Made by a program: the position numbers and the translations under genes
Source of the DNA: JACQFK01 sp035644495
GTDB lineage: Bacteria; Planctomycetota; MHYJ01; JACPRB01
Reading direction: 5' to 3'
NCBI GenBank assembly: GCA_035644495.1
Contig: DASQOM010000282.1
Location: 1 to 14,044, forward strand
Length of the DNA stretch: 14,044 nt
Part shown: piece after piece, positions 7,187-13,282 of the stretch
Layout: each line of letters begins with the position of its first letter
Position numbering within the stretch: position 1 is the first letter of the stretch
Notes under the pieces: model-generated
The model's input: only the letters and a program-made list of their open reading frames with translations
What the model was told of the DNA's origin: nothing
Database searches by the model: none

Positions 7187-7854
7187 GGCTCGGGGTCATC
7201 GCCGCACTTTCCCAGGAGCTCGGCCCGACTCTGACCGCGATCCAGACCAGCACCCGGGTCGTCGACCGCCTCCAGATCCACGATTCCCCTTCCCTCACCT
7301 TCGCCGTGGGCGGCGTCGGCAGCCGCCCGGCCGCCGCGGCCGCGCTCCTCGTCGCCGACCAGGTCAAGCCCGACGCCCTGCTCTCCGTCGGTTTCTGCGG
7401 CGCCCTCACCGACGATCTGGACACCGGCGATCTGGTCCTGGGGGGCAGTTCGCAGCATCCGGCCACGGAGTCGCTGCTGACGCTGCTTCTGGAGGCGGCG
7501 CCGAAGGCCCGCCGCGGCAGCGTGGTCACCGTCGCGCGCGTCTTCGTCAACGCGGACGAGAAGCGCACGCTCGCAAAGCACTCCAAGGCGCTGGTCGTGG
7601 ATATGGAGGCGGACGCGGTCGCCCTGGCGGCGGAGAAGCGCGGCCTCGGGTTCGCCGCGGTAAAGGTCGTGATCGACACGCCGGCCGCCCCGCTCGCCTC
7701 GACGTACACCAGCGTCTGGTCCGTGCTGAAGGACATGATCCTCAAGCCCGGCTCGGTGATGGGCATGGTCTACGACTCGAAGCGCGTGACGATCGCCGCC
7801 GACCGCCTGAAGGAGTTTTTCCTCGCCTTGAAGGATCGACTGCCGTACCACTAG
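7183..7854 (+). CDS. hpnG: Hopanoid-associated phosphorylase HpnG (nucleoside phosphorylase fold)
   Basis: Purine-nucleoside-phosphorylase/MTAN-like enzyme that in characterised hopanoid producers removes adenine from adenosylhopane to give the ribosyl (phospho)hopane. The 223 residues begin GVIAALSQELGP, as in the family. They continue with a Gly-rich phosphate or substrate loop (VGGVGSRPAAAAALL), LLSVGFCGAL in the core, and the active-site strand VDMEADAVA with Asp140-Met141-Glu142. The GTG start at 7183 overlaps the hpnH stop. No Shine-Dalgarno is visible, so translation probably depends on ribosomes finishing hpnH. On sequence alone it could be read as a generic MTAN, but overlap with hpnH makes HpnG the better call. 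It is the last gene of the block; no hpnI/J/K/N or shunt genes follow within the window. Confidence 0.9.
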   Translation: MRLGVIAALSQELGPTLTAIQTSTRVVDRLQIHDSPSLTFAVGGVGSRPAAAAALLVADQVKPDALLSVGFCGALTDDLDTGDLVLGGSSQHPATESLLTLLLEAAPKARRGSVVTVARVFVNADEKRTLAKHSKALVVDMEADAVALAAEKRGLGFAAVKVVIDTPAAPLASTYTSVWSVLKDMILKPGSVMGMVYDSKRVTIAADRLKEFFLALKDRLPYH

Positions 7855-7874
7855 GATGCGGTTGCCGTGGGCGA

Positions 7875-7891
7875 TCCGGACCCTGCCCGGA
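7875..7891. terminator. Small hairpin between convergent hpnG and the Cys-rich gene
   Basis: TCCGG (7875-7879) and CCGGA (7887-7891) form a five-pair stem with a seven-base loop in the 40-base gap between two convergent genes, where a shared terminator would be expected. There is no T-run on either side, so an intrinsic terminator is not supported by more than position. It may be chance in G/C-rich DNA. Confidence 0.2.
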
Positions 7892-7894
7892 GGC

Positions 7895-8449
7895 CTACTT
7901 GGGAATCGTGACGTGCGCCCCGGATCCCGACTTCGAGCAGACTTTCTTCAACACCTTCTTTTTGCACGTCTCCTCGTGCTTGAAGTCGGCTTCGAAGTCG
8001 CCGGTCGCGGCGCAGCCCGTGCAGGCAAGCGTCACGCGCGCCCGCTCGGGGTTCTTCTCCCCCGCGGCGGTCTTGAGGCAGTATTCGCACTTCTGCGGCT
8101 TCTTTCCGCAGGTCGGACAGGCGCCCGCCTTCAGGTCCACGTCGAGCAGCTCCTTCTGATCGTCGACGCAGTAGTAGCCCTTCACCGTCTTTTCGCAGGC
8201 GCAGGGGCCGGGCTTCCTCTCGGGCATCTTGAATTCGGGGATGTTGGCGACGTAGGCCTTGGGGTTCTCCGAAAAGCGCTGCACGCAGCTCGCGCAGCAG
8301 AGGCCGATCGTCTGGCCTTCGTAGACGACGAGCAGGTTCGGCCGAGCCTTCTGCTTCGGCTTCACCGGGCACAGGGCATTGATCGGCGTGCCGGATTGCT
8401 GCGGCGCAAAGGCGACGACGACCAAAGCGACGAGGAAGATCGTTCTCAT
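7895..8449 (-). CDS. Secreted cysteine-rich protein with YHS-like N-terminal segment
   Basis: Function unknown. The 184-residue protein opens with a hydrophobic signal sequence (MRTIFLVALVVVAFA), followed by 15 cysteines. The first block, CPVK...VVYEGQTIGLCCASC...F..NPKAYVANI (27 to about 70), looks like a YHS metal-binding segment, as found on metal-trafficking and copper/mercury proteins. It is followed by CAC (83-85), Cys94 in GYYCVDD, and zinc-ribbon-like pairs CPTC (111-114), CEYC (121-124) and CTGC (143-146), then Cys162 and Cys171 in a Lys-rich tail. A metal-binding or redox role outside the cytoplasm is an inference. The start is ATG at 8449; the frame stays open upstream (to 8512), but that would bury the signal sequence. 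The -10-like TACAAT lies only eight bases before the ATG. It is divergent from the receiver-PATAN gene. Confidence 0.75.
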   Translation of the reverse strand: MRTIFLVALVVVAFAPQQSGTPINALCPVKPKQKARPNLLVVYEGQTIGLCCASCVQRFSENPKAYVANIPEFKMPERKPGPCACEKTVKGYYCVDDQKELLDVDLKAGACPTCGKKPQKCEYCLKTAAGEKNPERARVTLACTGCAATGDFEADFKHEETCKKKVLKKVCSKSGSGAHVTIPK

Positions 8450-8531
8450 GTCCAGTAATTGTACGCTTGGGACCCGGTCGAAATCGCGGTCCGCGGTTGA
8501 CGACGCATCCAACTTGGGTTACCTTTTCCCG
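8450..8531. promoter_or_regulatory. Divergent promoter region of the Cys-rich gene and the receiver-PATAN gene
   Basis: An 82-base gap with divergent signals. Plus strand: TTGACG (8497-8502), five of six with the consensus -35, then 17 bases to TACCTT (8520-8525), a weak -10. A start seven bases later would fall on the GTG at 8532. Minus strand: TACAAT (8463-8458), five of six with the consensus -10, eight bases before the ATG at 8449, with no good -35. Neither gene has a Shine-Dalgarno sequence, so both may be leaderless or nearly so. Confidence 0.4.
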
Positions 8532-9308
8532 GTGCCCGACGTCCAAATTCTTCTGGTCGTGTCCGACGAACCCACCCGCGCCTCGATCTCGGGCGCGCTT
8601 GCCGGCCGGGGCTACCGCATCCAGACCCACCATGACGGCGAACTCGCGCTGAAAGAGGCGATCGCCACCGTCCCGAACGTCATCATCCTCGACGTCGCCG
8701 CGCCGCACCTCGACATCGCCAATTTCGTGCGCACGCTGCGGACGAATCCCGCGTGCGCACTGGTGCCGGTGATCTTCCTCGGCGAGGCGGGGCCCGTCGA
8801 GGACATGCTTCAGGGCTTCCAGCTGGGCTCCGACGATTTCCTCCCCAAGCCGGTGGACGCGCGCGAAGTGGAGCTGCGCGTCGCCGTCGCGAACAAGCTG
8901 CGAGAGAAGGCGGAGAGCGTGCTGCGTCCGCGCGGGATCGACTCGCCCGACTTCTCGTCGCCCGGGATCATGACGGCGTTCCGAGGGACGCTGGACCAGA
9001 TCGGGCTGCCCTCGATCCTGTCGCTCGTGGACATGGAGCGGAAGACGGGGATGCTGGTCCTCGTCCTGGAGCCCTCCAAAGAGAAGGCGCGTCTCTACTT
9101 CTATGAGGGGCGCGTGGTGAGGGCGAGCTACGACAAGAAGGACCGGCCGAAGAACGCGGACCTGGTCTACGAGCTGCTGGGGCGCACCGAGGGCAAGTTC
9201 GAGTTCCGCAACATGATCGTGGACTCGAAGGACGAGATCCACAACCCCACCGCGATGCTGCTGCTGGAAGGCGCCCGCCTGATCGACGAAGGCCGCCACC
9301 ACCCCTGA
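8532..9308 (+). CDS. Response-regulator receiver fused to PATAN (DUF4388) domain
   Basis: 258-residue signalling protein, cytoplasmic. Residues 4-120 are a CheY-like receiver: phospho-acceptor Asp54 in IILDVAAPHLD and Lys106 in FLPKPVD are kept. Of the usual acidic pair, the first is Ser11 (VVSDEP) with Asp12 retained, and the Thr/Ser of strand 4 is Gly84 (VIFLGEAG). Phosphorylation or its read-out may therefore be altered. Residues from about 150 to 240 form a PATAN domain (FRGTLDQIGLPSILSLVDM, KTGMLVL, ARLYFYEGRVVRASYD, DLVYELLGRTEGKFEF), which in known proteins mediates protein contacts in signalling, gliding and polarity circuits. No DNA-binding domain is present. The start is GTG at 8532; the frame is open upstream but the receiver strand begins right after this codon, and upstream residues lack receiver features. 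The partner kinase is not in the window. Confidence 0.85.
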   Translation: MPDVQILLVVSDEPTRASISGALAGRGYRIQTHHDGELALKEAIATVPNVIILDVAAPHLDIANFVRTLRTNPACALVPVIFLGEAGPVEDMLQGFQLGSDDFLPKPVDAREVELRVAVANKLREKAESVLRPRGIDSPDFSSPGIMTAFRGTLDQIGLPSILSLVDMERKTGMLVLVLEPSKEKARLYFYEGRVVRASYDKKDRPKNADLVYELLGRTEGKFEFRNMIVDSKDEIHNPTAMLLLEGARLIDEGRHHP

Positions 9309-9318
9309 CCTGGAATAA

Positions 9319-9333
9319 AACAGACCGTCTGTT
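9319..9333. promoter_or_regulatory. Perfect inverted repeat, operator-like
   Basis: AACAGAC-C-GTCTGTT: seven-base arms around a single central base, ten bases after the receiver-PATAN stop and 14 bases before the -35 of the DUF1501 operon. Size and symmetry resemble TetR-type operators, in which ACAGAC/GTCTGT-like half sites are common. No TetR gene is visible here. Read on the minus strand it is followed by TTTATT and could act as a terminator, but no minus-strand gene ends there. I therefore favour a regulator site. Confidence 0.4.
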
Positions 9334-9347
9334 GGATGCTCGATTCC

Positions 9348-9376
9348 GTCACATCCCTCCCCCGCTCCGTTATACT
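9348..9376 (+). promoter_or_regulatory. Promoter of the DUF1501-PPC-DUF1549 operon
   Basis: GTCACA (9348-9353, four of six with TTGACA), exactly 17 bases, then TATACT (9371-9376, five of six with TATAAT) in an A/T-rich patch. Transcription should begin near 9383, leaving a leader of about 125 bases. This is the best sigma-70-like promoter in the window. Confidence 0.5.
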
Positions 9377-9382
9377 TTATGG

Positions 9383-9520
9383 GCCTTGGGAATCCACCGG
9401 GGGTGAGACTCCCCCGGGCTTCGAGCGTTGTGTAGGCAACCCAGGGAGCGGGATGCCGGGCTGAAGCAGTTGGGCCGTAATGACGATCTCCAGATAGGGG
9501 GCGAGCCGATGAGCATCCTG
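9383..9520 (+). promoter_or_regulatory. Structured 5' leader of the DUF1501 operon, with ribosome site
   Basis: About 125 untranslated bases plus the first codons. CCGGGGG (9397-9403) pairs with CCCCCGG (9411-9417) across a seven-base loop. A GTTG/CAAC hairpin (9427-9440) lies inside a GCTTC (9418-9422)/GAAGC (9463-9467) helix. CGGGATGC (9449-9456) can pair with GCATCCTG (9513-9520) just after the start codon, with one G-T wobble. The ribosome site AGGGGG (9496-9501) is seven bases before the ATG and could compete for the same C5 tract (9411-9415) as the first hairpin. It matches no riboswitch class I recognise. Pairing is easy by chance in DNA this G/C-rich, so a regulatory role is only a possibility. 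Confidence 0.35.
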
Positions 9521-10846
9521 ACCCACGGCAATTCCAGCAGCGATCCGACCTTCAAACCCTGCTGCCGCCGCGAGTTCCTCTATACCGGCCTCATCGGAGG
9601 CCTCGGACTCAGCCTCGGCAGCTTCCTCAAGATGCGCGATGCCCAGGCCCGCGACGGCGAGGCGCTGCTCAAGGAAGGCGCCGCGAAGTCGGTCATCCAC
9701 ATCTATATGCCCGGGGGCATGGCCCATCAGGAAACCTTCGATCCGCATCCCAACGCGCCCATCGAGTACCGCGGTCCCCTCGGCACCGTCCCCACGAAGA
9801 TCAGCGGCGAAGTCTTCAGCGCCAACCTGCCGAAGACCGCCGGCATCGCCGACAAGATCACCGTCATCCGCTCGATGACCCACGGCGAAGCCGACCATGA
9901 CCGCGGCACCCACAACATGTTCACCGGCTACCGCCCGAGCCCCGCCATCCAGTTCCCCAGCTTCGGCTCGGTCGTCTCCCACGAGTTCGGCTCCCGCAAG
10001 AATCTGCCGCCTTATGTCGCCATCCCCGGCCAGGCGAACAACTTCGCCGGCCCGGGCTACCTGAGCTCCGCGTACGGCCCCTTCGCCCTCGGCGCCGACC
10101 CGGCCTCGGGCAACTTCCAGGTTCGCGACCTCACCCTCCCCGGCGGCATGAACGCCGAGCGCTGGGCCAAGCGGCAGTCGCTGCTGTCGACCGTCGACTA
10201 CCACTTCAAGCAGACCGAGAAGTCCGATTCGCTCGACGCGATGGACTCGTTCTACAACCGCGCCTACGCCATGATCTCCTCCAAGGAGGCCCGCGAGGCC
10301 TTCGACCTCACGAAGGAGACCGACGAGATCAAGACCGCCTACGGCAAGAATGCCGCCGGCATGCGCATGCTGCTCTCCCGCCGCCTCGTCGAGTCCGGCG
10401 TCCGCTTCGTCTCCATGACCTACGGCGGCTGGGATCACCACGACAACATCAAGACCAACATCGAGAACCAGCTCCCGCCCTTCGACCAGGCCTTCGCCGC
10501 CCTGATCAACGACCTCGACTCGCGCGGCCTGCTCGCCTCCACGCTGGTCATGGTGTCGTCCGAGTTCGGACGCACGCCGAAGATCAACGCCACCAACGGC
10601 CGCGACCACTGGCCGAAGGTGTTCAGCGTCGTCCTCGCGGGCGGCGGCATCAAGCGCGGCCTGATCTACGGCGCGTCCGATGCGACCGGCGCCGAGCCCG
10701 AGCGCGACGCGGTCTCGATCGAGGACCTGGCCAGCACGATCTACAACCGGCTGGGCATCGACGGGGACAAGCGGCTCATGTCCCCGGGCAACCGGCCGAT
10801 CGACATCGTCCGCGGCGGCCATGTCATCAAGGAACTGCTGGCGTAA
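9509..10846 (+). CDS. DUF1501 protein with twin-arginine signal
   Basis: 445-residue exported protein of the DUF1501 family, related to the alkaline-phosphatase/sulfatase fold and very numerous in planctomycetes; the biochemical role is not established. The N-terminus has Arg20-Arg21 in CCRREFLYTG followed by a hydrophobic GLIGGLGLSLGSFL stretch, a Tat signal. The body shows family motifs: IYMPGGMAHQETFDPHP, RSMTHGEADHDRGTHNMFTGY (as two adjacent blocks), TYGGWDHHDNI, VSSEFGRTPKIN (Glu352) and GRDHWP (364-369), the His/Asp-rich residues likely to bind metal. The start is ATG at 9509, with AGGGGG seven bases upstream. The frame is open further back, but an extension would displace the Tat motif. 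It opens a three-gene operon with the PPC and DUF1549 proteins; this trio recurs in planctomycetes. Confidence 0.9.
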   Translation: MSILTHGNSSSDPTFKPCCRREFLYTGLIGGLGLSLGSFLKMRDAQARDGEALLKEGAAKSVIHIYMPGGMAHQETFDPHPNAPIEYRGPLGTVPTKISGEVFSANLPKTAGIADKITVIRSMTHGEADHDRGTHNMFTGYRPSPAIQFPSFGSVVSHEFGSRKNLPPYVAIPGQANNFAGPGYLSSAYGPFALGADPASGNFQVRDLTLPGGMNAERWAKRQSLLSTVDYHFKQTEKSDSLDAMDSFYNRAYAMISSKEAREAFDLTKETDEIKTAYGKNAAGMRMLLSRRLVESGVRFVSMTYGGWDHHDNIKTNIENQLPPFDQAFAALINDLDSRGLLASTLVMVSSEFGRTPKINATNGRDHWPKVFSVVLAGGGIKRGLIYGASDATGAEPERDAVSIEDLASTIYNRLGIDGDKRLMSPGNRPIDIVRGGHVIKELLA

Positions 10847-10864
10847 GCCGGCGTCCGGCCTGCT

Positions 10865-10868
10865 GAGG
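10865..10868 (+). promoter_or_regulatory. Ribosome binding site that decides the PPC protein start
   Basis: GAGG eight bases before the ATG at 10877. A GTG at 10868 in the same frame would add three residues but overlaps this site and has no site of its own. The gap after the DUF1501 stop is only 30 bases, with no terminator. Confidence 0.5.
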
Positions 10869-10876
10869 TGAAGCGC

Positions 10877-13282
10877 ATGAGGATATCCTCCAGCCTGTCC
10901 GTGCTCGCGGTCCTGGCCCTCTGCTCGGGCGTGGCCTGGGCGGAGTCGCCGAACCTGACGCGCGTGTCGCCCCGCGGCGGCCAGCGCGGCACGGAGATCG
11001 ACCTCCTCCTGGGCGGCGCCCAGCTCAAGGACGCCCAGGAGATCTTCCTCTACCAGCCCGGCCTCGAGGTGCTGAAGCTGGAGGCGACCGACGACAAGAC
11101 CGTCAAAGTCCGGCTGAAGATCTCGGCCGACGCGGCCCTGGGCGAGCATACGCTGCGCCTCCGCACCGCGACGGGCGTCAGCGACCTGAAGACCTTCTGG
11201 GTCGGGCGCTTCCCCATCATCGACGAAAAGGAACCGAACAACGATTTCAAGAAGCCCCAGCCGATCCCGCTCGGCGTCACGGTCTCCGGCGTCATCACGA
11301 ACGAGGACGTCGACTACTTCTCCGTCGAGCTCAAGAAGGGCCAGCGCCTCTCGGTCGAGCTCGAGGGCATCCGCCTGGGCGCGTCGCTCTTCGACGCCTA
11401 TATCTCGGTCCTCGACACCAAGCGTTTCGAGATCGTTTCCGCGGACGACACGGCCCTGCTGATGCAGGACCCCTTCTTGTCGATGCTGGCGCCCGAGGAC
11501 GGGACCTATATCATCCAGGTCCGCGAGACGTCCTACGGCGGCGGCGACAGCGGGGCGTACCGCCTGCACGTCGGGACCTTCCCGCGTCCGTGGACGGTCT
11601 ACCCCGCGGGAGGAAAGCCCGGCGAGGAGCTCGAGGTCGCGTACCTCGGCGATCCGTCCGGCCCGATCAAGCGGAAGATCAAGCTGCCCGACCAGGGGGT
11701 CGAGAAACACGGCGTCTACGTTGAGGACAACGGCCAGCAGCCCCCGTCGCCGAACTACGTCCGCGTGACGGATTATCCGAACGTGCTCGAGGTCGAGCCC
11801 AACAACACCTTGGAAACGGCCACCGCGACCGACCTGCCCCTCCCCGTCGCCTTCAACGGAATCATCGAGAAGGACGGCGACGAGGACTGGTTCCGCTTCA
11901 AGGCGAAGAAGGGCGACTCGTACGAGATCCGCGCCCATGCGCGCGCGGTGCGGTCGCCGCTCGACTCCGTCCTCTCGCTCTATGACGGCAAGGGCAAGGA
12001 GATCGCGAGCAACGACGACCAGGGCGGCCCCGACGCCGCGATCCGCTTCACTTGCAGCGCCGACGGGGAGTATGCGCTGAAGATCCGCGACCAGCTCCAT
12101 AAGGGAGGCCCGACCTTCGTTTACCGCATCGAGTTCAATACGGTCAAGCCGTCGGTCTATACGCACATCCCCGCGTACGACCGCGAGCCGCGCGACCAGA
12201 TCCGCCAGTGGATCGTGGTCCCGAAGGGCAACCGCTTCGCCACCTGGATCCGCGTCAACCGCCAGGGCTTCAACGGCCCCGTCGACCTGAGCTTCCCCAC
12301 CCTGCCTGAGGGGATCAAGGTCGTCGGCGACCCCATCATCGCCGACGTCGACCGCGCCGTGGTCGTCTTCGAAGCGGCCGCGGATGCCAAGGTCGCCGGG
12401 ACCCTGACCGACGTCGTCGCGAAGACGTCGGATCCCGCCCAGAACATCGAAGGCGGGTTCCGGCAGGACGTGAACATGGTCTACGGGTCGCCGAACAACA
12501 CCGTCTACTACGGCACGCGCTGCAACAGGCTGGCGGTCGTCGTGGCCGAGGAAGCCCCCTACACGCTGAAGATCGTGGAGCCGAAGGTGCCGCTGGTGCA
12601 GAGCGGCTCGATGAATCTGAAGATCGTCGCCGAGCGGAAGCCCGGCTTCGACAAGCCGATCGAGCTGCGCCTGCTCTGGACCCCGCCCGGCATGGGCGCG
12701 CAGGGGACGGCGACGATCCCCCCGGGGCAGAACGAGGTGCTGTATCCGGTCAACGCCAACGGCAACGCGGCGGCGAAGACGTGGAAGATCGCCTTCATCG
12801 GCTCCGCGCCGGGCGCGAACGGCGTCGTCTGGATCTCCACGCAGCTTGCCCCGCTCGCCATCGCCACGCCGTATGTCGCCATGAAGATCGAGACGACCAA
12901 CATCGAGCAGGGCAAGGAGGCGGACGTCCTCTGCAAGCTGGAGCAGTTGAAACCCTTCGAGGGCAAGGCGAAGGTCGGCCTCTACGGCCTGCCCGCCAAC
13001 GTGGTCGCGGAACCCGCCGAGAAGGAGATCACGAAGAACGACAAGGAAGTGACCTTCCACGTCAAGGTCGCCGCGAACAGCCCCGCAGGCCAGCATAAGT
13101 CGGTGTTCGGACAGATCGTCGTCACCGAAAACGGCGAGCCGATGGCGCACAGCGTGGGCGCCGGCGGCATCATGCGGATCGACGCGCCCGCCGGAGCGAA
13201 AAAGGCGGCGCCAACCGGCAAGGCGCCCGAGGCGTCGCCCGCCGAGACCGCGAACGTGAAGGCCAAGGAAGGGACCAAGTAG
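10877..13282 (+). CDS. Large exported protein with two PPC (pre-peptidase C-terminal) domains
   Basis: 801 residues, secreted or periplasmic. Order: a Sec signal peptide (about 1-22, ending AWA), an IPT/TIG-like beta domain (about 24-110, SPNLTRVSPRGGQRGTEIDL), a first PPC domain beginning with EPNND at 119-123 (DVDYFSVELKKGQRL follows), a second PPC domain beginning at Glu307 in EVEPNNTLETAT (DEDWFRFKAKKGD follows), then beta-rich Ig-like repeats, and an Ala/Lys/Pro-rich low-complexity tail in the last 35 residues. There is no protease or other catalytic motif, so it is probably a binding or structural partner. PPC domains in known proteins are carbohydrate-binding-like and accompany secreted enzymes. 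The position between DUF1501 and DUF1549 genes, with no gap before the next start, points to one exported complex. Confidence 0.87.
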   Translation: MRISSSLSVLAVLALCSGVAWAESPNLTRVSPRGGQRGTEIDLLLGGAQLKDAQEIFLYQPGLEVLKLEATDDKTVKVRLKISADAALGEHTLRLRTATGVSDLKTFWVGRFPIIDEKEPNNDFKKPQPIPLGVTVSGVITNEDVDYFSVELKKGQRLSVELEGIRLGASLFDAYISVLDTKRFEIVSADDTALLMQDPFLSMLAPEDGTYIIQVRETSYGGGDSGAYRLHVGTFPRPWTVYPAGGKPGEELEVAYLGDPSGPIKRKIKLPDQGVEKHGVYVEDNGQQPPSPNYVRVTDYPNVLEVEPNNTLETATATDLPLPVAFNGIIEKDGDEDWFRFKAKKGDSYEIRAHARAVRSPLDSVLSLYDGKGKEIASNDDQGGPDAAIRFTCSADGEYALKIRDQLHKGGPTFVYRIEFNTVKPSVYTHIPAYDREPRDQIRQWIVVPKGNRFATWIRVNRQGFNGPVDLSFPTLPEGIKVVGDPIIADVDRAVVVFEAAADAKVAGTLTDVVAKTSDPAQNIEGGFRQDVNMVYGSPNNTVYYGTRCNRLAVVVAEEAPYTLKIVEPKVPLVQSGSMNLKIVAERKPGFDKPIELRLLWTPPGMGAQGTATIPPGQNEVLYPVNANGNAAAKTWKIAFIGSAPGANGVVWISTQLAPLAIATPYVAMKIETTNIEQGKEADVLCKLEQLKPFEGKAKVGLYGLPANVVAEPAEKEITKNDKEVTFHVKVAANSPAGQHKSVFGQIVVTENGEPMAHSVGAGGIMRIDAPAGAKKAAPTGKAPEASPAETANVKAKEGTK

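Noticed and set aside
9385..9470. Possible cobalamin riboswitch, from GGGAA and GGTGAGACTCC in the DUF1501 leader.
   Set aside because: The B12 box (GCCACTG) and the expected CCCGC-ACTG core are absent, and the downstream genes have no B12 or transport link.
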